Origin: Simmondsia chinensis
Taxonomy: Eukaryota > Streptophyta > Magnoliopsida > Caryophyllales > Simmondsiaceae
Assembly: GCA_018398585.1 (NCBI GenBank)
Contig: JAGTTD010000015.1
Location: 3,105,001-3,169,000, forward strand
DNA: 64,000 nt
Reading direction: 5' to 3'
How positions within the stretch are numbered: the stretch's first letter is position 1; each line of letters opens with the position of its first letter. Positions 31,311-44,117 of this stretch are shown one piece after another. The position numbers and the translations under genes are program-made. Below the pieces are notes generated by a model. That model saw nothing but the letters and a program-made list of their open reading frames with translations, was not told where the DNA came from and ran no database searches.

Positions 31311-33244
31311 AGGAATATTATTATAGATTGTTGTCCAGGTGATGTTGACATGAAAGATACAGTACTTTGATAACTTCATCTTGCACCTTCTCACACACAA
31401 AGTGACAATCCTATTCAATATAATTGGTGCGCTCATGGAAGACAACATTATATGTGATGTACACAACTGTCTAGTTATCACAAAACAACAGTGCAGGTTA
31501 AGGATGAAGAGGATCCCACAGTCCGAATGACACCCAACAAGGTACACTTCGGAATCTCACCCCCGACAATGGTTCTAAACCTATTTTGGTGGGAAACAGC
31601 TCAGTACTATTTATGATGCACTCGGCTCCTCCGCTACATGCAAACCACTTCGTCGTCTTACACTATCACGCGTTTCATATGATCCCACACTCAACACACA
31701 ACTTAGCCTCGATTAAACGATTATGTCGTAACAACAGTCATACCATCGAGCTTAACAATTATATCACCAATGTTAACGAAAGAAGCTTACTGCCAAGGAC
31801 AAGAGCACGGTAAAAACTTTGTTTTGAGTGCATAATAGTAGACGACCTAACGAAAATGGATTAGATTTATGGATCAGATTATGGTAGAACATTCAAACCC
31901 GACAATAAAATTGAAACAAAAATACAAGTTATAATCAGTCAATGTCAGTTACACTAGATAAATAAGCACTTCCTAAAAGCAAAGTCTAAAACCCAGATAA
32001 AGCGCTAAATAATTAGTTTTAACCAACAACTTCATCTAATATTTTATTGTCTTAATAAAATTGAAAATAAAGTGGCTATTTATTTTGACCAATAATTTAC
32101 ACGTGTTGCCGACACTAAAGTTCAAAAGAGTAGCATTAGCTTATTGGTAGATAATTAATTTTTTTTTTTTTTACCAAATAAAGTCGTGTTTTGTGATAGC
32201 ATTCTTCTTTATTTATTTTTTCAATAATTGGCGATAAATTCGCACTCCATAATAGGCTACTCGAACAAATTCGAGGCCTAAGAGAATCCAAATAAGCTTG
32301 AGATATAGAAATACAAAACAGCAGAAACCCAAAAAAATGGAAAGCAAGAACAACAAACATACAAAAAGGAACAAAAACAGGCACCATATGACTATATCAA
32401 TATTGCGAGAGCCAGACTCAATATTCTTCCTTATTTATTGATTTATACATTTGATATTTTGAGAGTACAATCTTTCAAAAGCTAAACACGAAAATAATAA
32501 AAATTACAAATGAGAAACAGTGACACAATCATCTGCAAAAGCAGAATCAAAAGTCCCTCAATGCACCGTCATATTGGTGAGTCTAAATCTAATCTTGTAT
32601 CTTCATTCACCAGCTTAAACTTTCAAGATGAATGATTCCATTAACACAGCATTAGAACCTTGTTCAGCATGAGGTCACAGATATGAATCTCAACTACCTC
32701 CACTTTCATTATTTATACAATTTAGCAGAAATTACGAAATGAACACGGCACTACCCTCACTTTTTAGGGGAATAACATTCCAGGACAGAGGCATATTAGA
32801 ATACAAACCCGTTCATAAGTCTTTACCCACAAGCAAAACCTGAATGCAAGCAAACAAATATTGTTACCCGCATAACCATCCACCCATTTTATGAGACTCA
32901 GAAATGCAATAACAGCACCGATAAAATTACTGTTGTATCTTTCAGAAAAATATCAAAATGAAATGCTAATCAAATATTTCAGTTATCACAACTCATTGCA
33001 AGTCAACCACATTAACTGGAAATGAAAGGTCGAAAAGATTTGAGAAAATTGGTCATCCGTAACCACTAACGAAGGATTCCTTGAAAAGTTTACGATTAAC
33101 GCAAGTTCTATACATCAAATTTGACAAGTAGTCACGGAGAATGCCATTTATGAAAAACAAGGATGCTTTTAACGAAACTAGTTATCATCAAGCACATCTT
33201 CGCAGCAAGAGCGCTGGCCACATAAAACTGCATTCTAAAAACAA
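31311..33244. other. No gene seen
   Basis: About 1.9 kb without a recognisable coding frame. 32240-32390 (minus) and 32560-32640 carry phrases typical of dispersed plant repeats ('caccagcttaaactttca'). Part could be the distant 3' UTR of the UBA2 gene, but nothing proves it. Confidence 0.4.
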
Positions 33245-33686
33245 CGAACAAAGTTTCATTTTTCTACAACCTACCCGAAAAAGAAAGCAACCAACTGTAT
33301 GTGTTTGGTTCAACTTTTTAGCAGATTGAAGTTGTGAAAAAACACCAGTTGCCTATAGAACTTGTGTTAAGTTGATAGGAATTATCTTTGTATGTCTTTA
33401 TGACAACTTAAATAGGAATATGAAAATTTTGTTTCCTAAATGGAAAAAAAAAATAGTATCTTCAGTTTGAGCGCCAAAGATTTCTAACAAAAAAAGCTTC
33501 ATTTTTTACAACCTACCAGAAAAAGAAAGCAACCAACTAGAGATTAATGACACATTTGGTTCAATTTTTTAACAGTTTAAAGTTGCAAAAAAAATATATA
33601 TACTAGGTGACTATATAAATTATCTTTAATAACTTTTTGATAGCTCAAATAGGAATAAGAAAAAAAAATGTTTCATAACTAAATGG
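33245..33686 (+). repeat. Tandem duplication, two copies of about 200 bp
   Basis: 33245-33443 and 33490-33686 share 'acaacctac(c)(c/a)gaaaaaga', 'aagcaaccaact', 'tttggttcaa(c/t)tttttta', 'agttg(t/c)gaaaaa' and 'ctaaatgg' in the same order. No coding. Confidence 0.75.
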
Positions 33687-33749
33687 AAGCTTATTCAAAA
33701 AGATGTTTTTAAAAGACTATATTGACCTTAAATTTTTACTAGAATAATC

Positions 33750-34600
33750 CAGCTTCCCTTCCACCACTACTACCACCCACCACTATACCTTCCGTTATTA
33801 TGGCTCGCTATACTCACCGTCAACTAGCCACTATCATAATTCACCCTTAACCAACATTATTTAACACCACCATCTTAACATGACCACCAACACTATCTAT
33901 CATCATCCATCACAATAAGCCACCACCATGGTTGCACAGAGCAGGAGCAGGAGCAGGAGTGGGATCAGTTTCTATACGGGAGTGTTTATATTGCTATGTA
34001 CTAAATATATAAGAAATGTCAGTAATTGAACCGCGGAAGCATGATTAACAAAATAAAGTCAAAAATAAGCATGAACCAATAAAATTGAGTACCACAACAG
34101 ATAAAATTAGGACAATTGACTAAACATGTCCACATGATTCATTCATTCTCTGAATCAAGAGATATAATTAGCCAACAAATCATCTATTAAATATATTCTC
34201 ATTAAATGATTCAATCAAATATTGCTCGAATTGTGTTTCTGTTTAGTTTGACACAGTTTGAATCATGAATCTGACTTTGAAATGTCGAATCGCGTTTCTA
34301 AGCATGAAAAGTAAGCATTTTAGGAGTTCCATACAACTATATCCACCATCACCATGGTGTACTCTCACCACCCGCCACCCACCACTACGGCCACCGCCAA
34401 CACCCACCATCATAGCTTACATCCACTGTAATCTACCTCTACCGACATGACTACCCCCTTCGGTTACCATAGCTTAGCACAATTACAACCCACTAATAAG
34501 GCTTGCTATATCCATCATCATTATTTGGCACCACCATGATCCATCCCACGCCCATAGTCGACCACCACCACCATTAATTGACTTATATTACAGTGATCTT
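33750..34600 (+). repeat. Two CCA/ACC-rich low-complexity patches
   Basis: 33755-33930 and 34335-34600 are packed with 'ccacc', 'catcac' and 'accacca' words, set in otherwise AT-rich DNA. A (gcagga)n run sits at 33937-33957. The frames inside are short and interrupted. Confidence 0.6.
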
Positions 34601-36916
34601 CTACCAATGTAATAGATAAGTTCTTTTTTAAATAAATATGCAAGCATTCTGGTTTGTAGAAAAACACATTTCTACGTCACATAACCAAACACTACATTGT
34701 AAAAAAATACATATTTTAGAAACATCTTATTGAAACAGATAAATACAAAACAAGATAAGCTAAAAGCAAATGAAGCAAATTACACCCTAAAACATTTTCC
34801 TCATAATGCCACATATCTGAACCGGTCTTCTCTTTAAAAGAAAAGAATTAGCAGCAGTATGTAATAGATCCAACAGGCTATGAAACTAAAAATCCATATC
34901 AAAAGATCAAAACCATGAAAAGTATATAAACACATCATTAAGTCATGTAAGAACTGTGCCAATACCAGTTAAAACAAACAGATACCTAATCAATTATACA
35001 ATACCAGAGTTGAGCAGCTGAACAAGACGAACACGGAATACGCATCTAATATGTAGGAATTACCACGAAAACAAATAACACAACTTTGTCACGAACAAAG
35101 TACTAGAGTAAATGTAAGGAGCTTCTACGGCTACATTTTAGCAACACCACTAAATTGAAGTAAATATTACAGAGCAACTAGCCAGCAAAAGGGGGAAGCA
35201 GCAACACATGGAATCATCCACTACCAGTTAAGCAATTTGCATCCAAGTAGCTCTCACATACCTGAACCAAACATTCCACTCATAATTCAATTCATCATTG
35301 AACAATAAAACAAATACAAAAGCTAAACCTACAGGCTAGCGAATGCAATACAACAACAACAAACAGTCCCAGTGCCAGAAGGATTCCTGTCAAAGCAAGG
35401 CGGGAGGAGGAGTAGGAGGAAAGAGGAGAGGGGGGGGGGGGGGCACTTGAACCATTTGGTGAGTACTCGAATTGAGCCATTACTCCCAGGGCTGCCCACT
35501 AGCTCTTTATGCCACAACTTACACAATCACAAAAATGAATCCGAGTGGACAGTGGCTACAACCCAAGGATTAGCTAATGTATGGGCAAATAGCCCTGCTC
35601 ACCCGGTTACAGAAAACAAAAAGGTTTGCAACAAAAAAAAAAAGGTTTTGAGAAACTAAATACCAGACTTTAGGAACTATTTTTTCTTGCTTTTGGCTTT
35701 CTATTTTTACAAAAATAAGGAAACAATTGAAAACACAAAACCTAAGACAAAAAATATCATTTCCGAACTAAGGTTTTAAGTTTCTAAACAACCAAAAACG
35801 GGGAAACAAAAAGCACTATTGAACAAGCCCCAGTGAATGAATTCATATAAATTCAAATGAGAGAAATAAGGTTATATTTTCCAAAAGTTATACCAACTGA
35901 CAACCCATTCTGTGCAACAACTGAGTATGTCACATTATCAGTAATACAACTAATAGAACTAATGACAGCAGGCAAGATTTGTAGAATATGAACCAGGTCA
36001 ATCAAAAGGCGGTTACACATCAATTAGAAGCCCCGCAAGAGCATTGTTCAAGACATATTAATATACATTAATTGGGAAAATCAACAAAATACGTTAATGT
36101 TAAACGCATGCGTAGAATATTAAAGCAATGTTTTCAGAGCCTGTTCACGATCCCAGAAAAGGCAGTAACTTTAAACAATCAAGTTTCTCATATAAAGATA
36201 ACGTGAATGAACATGGTTCCAGGAGGAAAAAAATAACTTGCCAGCGTTCTGTTTTAGATTAGAACTCTAAAAATTTCTTACTTTATATAATCTTTTCAAG
36301 TATGCATACATTTTTTTTCATAATTGCAGATTAATCATCCTGTAACTTTTCTTGGTAAAATTACAAGAGTCAAGTTCCTATGTAATTTTCCCAAGCCCAA
36401 CGTCCCAATCCCAAAGTGTATTAATTATATTCTGATAATGCTTATATCAATAAGCAACCTAGATGCAAAACCTAGAAAAATGAATTTTCCTAAGGGCTAG
36501 TTTGGTATTACATTTTATTATCAATTTTCGGTTTTGAGAAGCCAAAATCCAGGTCTAGGAATAAGTTTCTATAGTTCTTAATTCTAATGTTCAGTTTTTA
36601 TCAAAGTCTTTAAAAATTGAATATAGGCATAATAAAAAATGTTCCACAGACTGATTTATGCTTTCTCGAAACCCGAAAATTGAAAAAAGAAAATGCTACC
36701 AAATAAGCCTTAAAACTTATCAAACATAATGCAGAAGAATAATTCAGCAGATTCTCACCATAAACAAAATCAAATCCTCCTGGAAAGGCAACATCTGATT
36801 TCCTACCAGACATAACAATCAAAATCAACATCAGATTTCCCACAAATCAAAAGAAGATTCCATGAGGTTGAAAACTTGAAATCTGGGTTATCAAAGACAA
36901 GACCGGCATCTCTAGT
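34601..36916. other. No gene seen; one LINE/SINE tail and hAT-like scraps
   Basis: 35351-35406 (minus) carries a short 3'-tail fragment of the RTE/SINE family: 'ggcactgggactgtttgttg'. 35431-35445 is a G15 run. 35660-35830 and 36490-36720 resemble hAT-like MITE halves. No open frame of interest. Confidence 0.45.
35351..35406 (-). repeat. RTE LINE / SINE 3'-tail fragment
   Basis: On the minus strand 'cttgctttgacaggaatcct', then 'tctggcactgggactg' and TTG units, equivalent to the last 55 bp of the tail at 60928-61063. Confidence 0.6.
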
Positions 36917-37470
36917 GATACCCAACTGAAACTGAAAACAAATGACATGTTACCAAGCATAGAAGCCCGGCCAAGAATTAGAGTTCAAAGTCATGCTTGC
37001 CTAACAAAATTGTAATCAACCTGAAATTCTGATGGGAGAAGGCTCTAGAAAAGCTTGGGCTGAGCATGGCTCAAGCTTTGCTAGTTTATGTAGAAGAGCA
37101 GCACAAACTTGTTAGGCAAAATACCCAAGTTTTGGGTTTGATTTAGGTACTAATTTGTTGATTTCAGAAAAAAAAAATATGAAGAGAAGAGAGAATGAAA
37201 CACAGTAACACTGTAGTTTACGTGGAAAACCCTCAAATGAGGGAAAACACGCGCCATAAACCCTATCAGATTCCCAACTCAAACTGAAAACAAACAGCAT
37301 GTCATCAAGCATACAAGTCTGGTCTACAGTTAAGAGTTCAAAGTCATGCTTGCCTAACAAAATTGTGATCCACCTGAAATTCTTATGGGAGAAGGCTCCT
37401 GAAAAACTATTGCTGAGCTTGGCTCTCGCTTTCCTAGTTTATGCAGACGAAAAGCACAAACTTGTTTTCT
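36917..37470 (+). repeat. Local direct duplication, two copies of about 200 bp
   Basis: 36917-37116 and 37271-37470 share 'caaagtcatgcttgcctaac', 'aaaattgt(a/g)atc', 'gggagaaggctc' and 'gcacaaacttgtt' in order. The 150 bp between them contain 'gtttacgtggaaaaccctc', a phrase common in plant LTRs and present in similar form near 57962. Confidence 0.75.
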
Positions 37471-38993
37471 ACTACTATGATAAAGAGACTAGTTCATCAA
37501 AGCCAAACATGCCCCTTCCCTAAACTCCTCTTGCCCTCTAGTCATCTTCTACAATGTCATACCTAGTCTCAAAATATTCGCTAAACAAGACCAGCGCGTC
37601 AAACGTTGTCTCGTCAATCCAAAGCCAAACCTGACTGACTGAACAGCTGGGAACAGTCAACCAAGTTAACTTAGGGTCAAACTCGATCAATCAAGTAGCT
37701 ATAGGAGATTGACCCATGCCAGATCTACCACAAGAGATCATGCCACAGGGTGGGTTACACCTTAAGTATGATACAATTCATGTCAACTTGAGTGTTGATT
37801 GTTGAGTATGTGTGTGCGCATATGGGTAGGGCTTGGTTCAAGTTTGACTTGAATCTGTCTTCAGCTCATTTTCTATTTATTTCGCAAACTTGAGTTAGAT
37901 TCATTTGTCGTGGATAAATTCAATGAACTGAGACTCCATGTCAACAAATTAATCCAAACAAGCGAATTCAAAATCAAGACATTTAAAAAAACCCCTTGTT
38001 TTAAATTCCTTTCTTTGCTCAAATGCCCAGTAACCATAAGTAACTTATCCAGACATAATGTTATTCTTAGCTTACGGGAATAGTAAACTACTACGATGCC
38101 ATAGTTCTTCTCCACCGTTGTGCAATCACAAACACCATGGATGGCAGGACTTCTAGTTTTAAAATAGTCGCAGAGGGATTCCATGATTATTTTTAGTCAC
38201 TAGTCAAATGGCTAATTTCCAAAAGTGCTCCCTCTTAAAAGAACAGCAAAAGCAACAGTCCACCGAGCAAAATATCAAAATATAAAGCTATAGATCAGAG
38301 ACCAACACAAAGCTAAATAGGCTTGAGATAAAAAAAAATGTACTAGACTCAACGAGAAAAAAGCAAGCTCCATTAGTTCGACTCATACACATATACCAAT
38401 AAAGAAAATAAAAATGCAAGCATACTAAGACCTGAATGCAAAGAAACAAAACTTTATACGGTGTGTTATGCGCAGAAGGTAGCAAACGTAAGAACACATA
38501 AGAACAAACGAGCGAAACTACACAAATAACAGACAAGAGGCCAACAAAAAGGAATGGTTCAAATACGAAATAGAATATGAGACACGAATCCACCACATAC
38601 AAAAGATCAAGAAACTTCAACAGACAATTCGCAAAAAGAAAGATCCATATGCACAAAAAATTGACATATACATGGCGTAGAAAACATGCTGAACTCGGCA
38701 AAACTTGTCAAAATATATGATGAAACTTGACTTGAATCACCTAGGCAAAGTTGCATCATGGCAAACAAATATGTTCATTTTAGACACAGAATAAACTAGA
38801 ATCTATAAAAATTGCACGCAGTATGCAGGATCACCACTCCTAATAAAAACTGGAAGAATCATTTTCCTTCCACAAAAAAAGACAACGGAGGTGAACAAGA
38901 TGAATAAGACCAAGAAACTATCAATTAAATCAATCAAACTAACTAATCAAAATTATGTGGAAAAAAAACATTATGGAAGGAAATCTATTTTAC
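37471..38993. other. No coding frame; probable 3' flank/UTR of the UBA2 gene
   Basis: No recognisable protein. Because the UBA2 stop codon is directly followed by a splice donor, minus-strand 3' UTR introns and exons may lie here. I cannot place acceptors with confidence. Confidence 0.4.
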
Positions 38994-40280
38994 CTAATAA
39001 TAGGGTGGCATTCTCTGATACGCCCCACTAGGTGGAACCTGTGGAGGCTGCGAAGGCGGATGGTTTTGTGTTCCATACCCAGCCGAACCCGACCCATAAA
39101 ACCCTGATTCCGGGTAACCACCTGTTGGCATTCCCATCGAGTTTGGTGGTGGCATCCTATACGAACCAAACTCGCCTGAACCGGGCACACTAAACTGGGA
39201 ACCACCACCATAAGAACCAGCCAAACCACCGCTATACCCACCACCTAAACCACCGCTATACCCACCACCCAAACCACTACTATACCCACTAGCCCCCGAA
39301 CCGATGCCTCCAGGACCATGACCACCCATTGAAGAAGGAACAGAAGAACTCAACGGACCTTGCGGGCCTGACCCCATTGGTAGGCCCTGATTAAACCCAC
39401 CACTATACCCACCATACGTTCCCAACCCAGTAGAGCCACCGAATTGCGGATTCACAGACCCACCCATGACGTTCGCTCCCATTCCCATTGCACCCACTCT
39501 CTCTCCTCCAGCCACACCCGTTACATTTGGAGCATTCCCCCCCTTCCCTTTCTTCCCATCCACAGCCAACTTACACGACACTTCATACCCATCAATCTTC
39601 TTCAGCGGCTCCACCAACGACGCCCTCGCCCCTTCCTCCGTCTTATACACGAAAAACGCAAACCCCCTTGGCTTCCCTCCCTGCCTATCAAACCCAAGTG
39701 GCCCCTCTTCAATCTCACCAAACCCCGCAAAGTAATCCAACAGCCGCTCAGCAGGTATCTCAAACGGCACATTCCCCACATAAATCTTCCGCAACGCCAC
39801 GTCATCCCCACCACTCTGTTGCCCAGCAGACGCCAACTGGGTCACCGTCATCCGGCCATCAATCCGCTTGCTAGGCTCCTTCAACGCAACCAAAGCACAA
39901 TCCACATGCTTAAACGTCACAAACCCATATCCCTTAGACTTACCCGTATTCTTATCTGCTACCACCACCGCCTCATTAAGCTCACCGAAAGCAGAAAACA
40001 CCGATTTCAACGACTCAGTAGTGGTATCCGGGCCAAGCCCACGAACAAAGAGCTTGCGGCGGGTGACGTCAGAGTCGGCGAGGGAGCGGACATCAGAGAG
40101 GACGTCAGGGTGACGGATGAGGGCGGATTGGAGGATGGAGAGGAGCTGGTCGTGGGTAAAGGGGTTGATTAACTTACGGGCGTCGTCTAGGGTTAGGGCT
40201 TGGGATGGTGGGTCGGTGACAAGTGGGGTTGTATAGGCGGTGCCGTTCTCGTCAGGCTTGCGTTTCTTTGAGGGATCCAT
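38994..40280 (-). CDS. UBP1-associated protein 2 (UBA2)-type RNA-binding protein
   Basis: A nuclear hnRNP-like protein of 428 residues in one coding exon. Start chosen at 40280 ([13 protein letters not shown]), because the frame upstream encodes Lys-runs and Ser/Leu repeats from a (CT)n 5' UTR. RRM1 spans about residues 76-140 (RNP2 LFVRGL, RNP1 KGYGFVTF), RRM2 about 165-240 (RNP2 IYVGNV, RNP1 RGFAFFVY). The tail is Gly/Ser/Tyr-rich with GGGYSGGL repeats. UBA2 proteins bind U-rich RNA with UBP1 and are linked to mRNA turnover and ABA or wound responses. The stop reads TAG and is followed at once by GTAAAA, a possible donor of a 3' UTR intron; spliced UBA2 3' UTRs are known in Arabidopsis. UBA2a versus UBA2c is undecided. 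Confidence 0.92.
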   Translation of the reverse strand: MDPSKKRKPDENGTAYTTPLVTDPPSQALTLDDARKLINPFTHDQLLSILQSALIRHPDVLSDVRSLADSDVTRRKLFVRGLGPDTTTESLKSVFSAFGELNEAVVVADKNTGKSKGYGFVTFKHVDCALVALKEPSKRIDGRMTVTQLASAGQQSGGDDVALRKIYVGNVPFEIPAERLLDYFAGFGEIEEGPLGFDRQGGKPRGFAFFVYKTEEGARASLVEPLKKIDGYEVSCKLAVDGKKGKGGNAPNVTGVAGGERVGAMGMGANVMGGSVNPQFGGSTGLGTYGGYSGGFNQGLPMGSGPQGPLSSSVPSSMGGHGPGGIGSGASGYSSGLGGGYSGGLGGGYSGGLAGSYGGGSQFSVPGSGEFGSYRMPPPNSMGMPTGGYPESGFYGSGSAGYGTQNHPPSQPPQVPPSGAYQRMPPYY

Positions 40281-40360
40281 AAGAGAGAGAGAGAGAGAGT
40301 TGGGATCGGTGAAAACCCTAATTGGAGAGCAGGTGAGAGGGAGAGAGAGAGAGAGGGGAG
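40281..40360 (-). repeat. (CT)n microsatellites in UBA2 5' UTR
   Basis: Two GA runs on the plus strand (40284-40300, 40338-40356), i.e. CT runs in the transcript leader, with 'ttagggtttt' between them. CT-rich leaders are common in plant 5' UTRs. Confidence 0.8.
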
Positions 40361-40499
40361 ATAGGACTGAAGAGTATCGAGAGATAAAAATGAAGGTGGA
40401 GACACAGGCAAGTTTGTTTGTGTGCGTGCGGCGAATATTTTTGAGGGATTTTTTTTTTTTTTTTTTTTTTACTATCACCGAACGCTGAGGTCTTAAAAT

Positions 40500-41285
40500 A
40501 TTATCTAAATTTTTTAGTCTTTTATAACGATATCTAAATTTTTAAATATTTTTAATATCGTACTTTAATATAACACTATTGACATTTGTTAAGTTTTACC
40601 GATTTGGTATTTTTAAAAATATTTTTTGATATTTAAAATATTAAATTTTTTATGTTTTATATCATTTAGCTTTTAACCACCTAATTTTTTTTCTTCTCTT
40701 TTTTTTTGTTGCAAATGACCACCATAAGCAATATTTCGTTAGAAAAATAGAATATTTCATCCAATTTTGAAATATTCTATATTCGTTCTCAATTTTAGTG
40801 ATCAAAAGTTATATATTATAAAATACAGGTGGTTATTTGCAAACAATACTAAAATTATGAGGAACACTTAGTGTACTATTTTACATATTAACTCTTCAAT
40901 ATCACTCAAAGAAATGAGTTAAAAGCTATATATCATACAATATTTCAAAATTGTATGAAATATTATATTTTTAATAACGGAATATTCCATTCGGTAGTCA
41001 TTTGCAATCAAGAAAATTTTTTAGGTGGCTAAAAGCAAAAAAAAAAAAAACACAATTAGATGGTTAAAAGCTAAATGACATAAAACCTAAGCTGTAAAAT
41101 GCAAAAAATCCTACAATATTTTAAGTATTTTAATATTATTTTAAATGTAAATTTAAATTTTTTTTTAGTTATTTTCTTTTTTTTAATCCACATTAGAAAA
41201 AACTAACCAAAATTAATGGTGTTTACATTAAGGTGTGACACTTAAAAATTTTAAAAAGTTTAATTGTGACTTTCGGTTTCTAATA
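40500..41285. repeat. Inverted-repeat element of about 800 bp 5' of UBA2
   Basis: The left half (40660-40850: 'catttagcttttaaccacct', 'ttgcaaatgaccacc', 'aattttgaaatattctat') returns inverted on the right (40920-41110). The outer parts also pair loosely. The centre is near 40870-40910. AT-rich, no coding. It resembles a foldback or nested MITE. Confidence 0.65.
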
Positions 41286-42830
41286 TTTGTAACTTTATTC
41301 AAATTATTTCTTGTTTTTTTTGTTTAAAATGGTTCTAAATATTTTATTTTATAACAAAATTGGCATTTCACCTAGAGACAAAAATTAGGTCCAAATTAGA
41401 AAGATAAGGGATCAATTTAATTGTAAAATAAAATATTATAGGTCATTTTAAATAATTTAAAAGATTTTTTTTATAATTAGCAATAAAGTCATGATACAAC
41501 AATGATCTAATACAAACGAGACATTATTCAACCCATAGCAAAACGGGAAACAAAACAAAGACAAATAATTTAAAAGATAAAAATTAATTTGAACAAAATT
41601 ACAAAAATTAAAAACTAATTTAAATAAAAGAAAAGATGATAAATATTTGAACAAATTTTTAAAAAATAAGGGATTGTAAATAACTCCAATAAGAGAGAGA
41701 TATATGCCATAGGTTCAAGAATTAACGTATAGAATTATATGATAAAAATTAATTAAATTATGAAAAATAATATTCAATGAAGATTTCATATAATTCATTT
41801 ATATTTTATTACAAATATGTCACTCATGCTAATTAACTAGAACTTATTTGGAAAAGAAACAAAAATTATTACCATGCCATAAAATTCATCACTATTTCAA
41901 TGTCATACAATTTATATTATGTATATTTCGTGTATTCTTATGAGATATTCCTAAAGAAACTATAAACAGCCTCCTAAATTATTATATTGGCTCCGATAAA
42001 AAAAAAATGATTATATTGGCAAAAACATGAAAAACGATTTTCAAATAGTTTCTGGACTAGACTAGTAGAGGCCTAATTAAACTATGCCACCAAATAAACT
42101 CGTGTATAAACTCGGTCTAAGGATACATACATGGGGTTGAATAAAGTTACGTACATTTTTAAATTCAGTTATTCTTTGCCTGTCCGCCAAAGAGAGATGC
42201 AGCCATGATTAAAAAAAACAACTCAATTACGAACATAATGTTAAGAGTCGCTCCTAGTCTTGTTGATCTTATTTTCTTTATTTCATTTGTCCTTTACACT
42301 AATATACTTTGTTAGTCATATCAATTATCGTAAAAAATTTATCTATTCATAACCCAAGAATAAAAGGATCTCGCTATAGTAAAAGCATTACATATGGTAA
42401 GCTCCGAGATCAAAGTAAGTTGGCAAGAATAAAAGGCCAAGAAAACACACCTAAAACAACATAAAAGGATTATTCTTATAGAGCCTAGACACCACAAAAC
42501 ACGAAGCGACTCCAACTTTGACTAACGAATAACTCCTGAAATCAACGCATATGGCTCAAGGCCCGACTCATGCAACACCATTCAGGTCGAACATTTATCT
42601 CCTTTGTGGTCTAGTAGTCCTCGATACCTAGCTCGGATCTAGCTAAAATCATGTATGTCGTGAAAAAAATTACTTCAACACAAGTAACACACTAGAATAC
42701 ACTCATGAAACTCCATTAATCTTAATTCACACAGTTTTTATAATTAAAAAGAATATATACACGACCCACATCAATATAAGGTGGGGTATAGGTCAATAGG
42801 ACATAATCTACCAATTTCTCACACAGGTCT

Positions 42831-42902
42831 GACAATAATAACAAACCCAGTGCCTCAAAAGTTTCCTAATATGCAGGGTCTAAGAGGGTGGGATGTATGC
42901 AG
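42831..42902 (-). repeat. RTE LINE / SINE 3'-tail fragment, decayed
   Basis: On the minus strand 'ctgcatacatcccaccctct' and 'agaccctgcat', then 'gaggcactgggtttgttatt', in the order of the shared tail module. Confidence 0.55.
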
Positions 42903-43497
42903 ACAATAGATTATAATTAAAAATTAACGTATGGAATTAAAGTACAGGTAAGAGACGGAGAACTGGCTTCGTGATGGCTGTAGACCTAATGGATTGAAGA
43001 ACAATCTCAAAACAAGTTATTTTGACCGATCAGTGGTAACATCATTTGCTTTCTTCCAATGGGAACATGCTCTCTTCCAACTAAATAAGCCTATAAACAG
43101 AAAATAAAATAAAAAAACTAAAAACAAGAAAACATCATTCCTCATAATAGAGGTTTTAGTTTCTTAAAAACTAAAAATTACATATAAAAAACAATACCAA
43201 ACAAGCCCTAAGACTTCACGAATTCCAAGTAATATCAAGTTGGTATGTATTAGAGTACAAAATAAATCATGAGCCTTCATCTATCAGCTTAAACTTTTGG
43301 GAACAGATGGAGGATTGGTTTTATACTCTAACATAATCTTCCATGCTAAAAGTGAAATTATGATAAGAATGTGATGCTTAGTTAGGTAGTTTTGGGGAAG
43401 TGCTCTTCCCAGTGTAGTTGCTAATAATCTCTGGCGTTGAAGCGCTTGCATCAAAGGCGCACCTCCTTTCCAGTAATTGTAAGGATTTTGTTTTGGC

Positions 43498-43499
<2 letters not shown>

Positions 43500-43532
<33 letters not shown>
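43500..43532. repeat. (TA)n microsatellite
   Basis: About sixteen TA units downstream of ATG7. Confidence 0.97.
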
Positions 43533-43534
<2 letters not shown>

Positions 43535-44117
43535 AGTTGGAAAGAGTTATTTCTGCAGTAGGGTTTTGTCCTTTTCTCGGGTTCAAGCTCACCTTTCCCC
43601 ATTCCCTGTATTGGAGGCCCTACTTAAGCTTTTACTCCTTACCGTGTAAAAACAGAATTTAAATTAATTTTTTGATGTAAAATTTGATGCTATGTTGAGT
43701 TAAGCATCAAGTGGTTTCCTTCCAAAACCTTATTATATGGCCTTAGAAACTTAATCATCAAAACCATAAAAACAATGACAACCTCGACAATTTACTCCCT
43801 CATCATGTTCATAGAAAGGGTATTGCAGAAATTTTGTTGGGTTTCCTTATGAAAATCAATGTTTATTAAGTCTTAAATCTGTAGAAGTTTGGAATTAGGT
43901 GAAGGCCATAAAATAATCAATTTTGATGTGTCTGTTAGTTTTAAAGCTCGAGCACATATATAAATACGTTTTAATAAATAACCTACAACCCATACATTAT
44001 GATTACGATAACAGTTATTTGGTTCTGTGTTGCACCATAACATTGTATCTAATTCGGTTCAGGAAGTTAATTTTACCTCAGGTGTCAAAGTTAGCAACAA
44101 ACTGCGAAGAACATTCC

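Larger units (their letters stand above)
41286..44117. other. Intergenic between UBA2 and ATG7; no gene seen
   Basis: AT-rich. It contains a decayed RTE/SINE tail on the minus strand at 42831-42902 ('cagtgcctcaaaagtttcct'), a hAT-like scrap at 43085-43210, the phrase 'atcagcttaaacttttggga' at about 43287 and a (TA)n run. The ATG7 3' UTR should occupy the right end. Confidence 0.5.

Noticed and set aside
39444..40172. Plus-strand frame of 242 residues rich in Pro/His/Arg
   Set aside because: It is the antisense shadow of the UBA2 coding exon, where codon bias keeps the other strand open.
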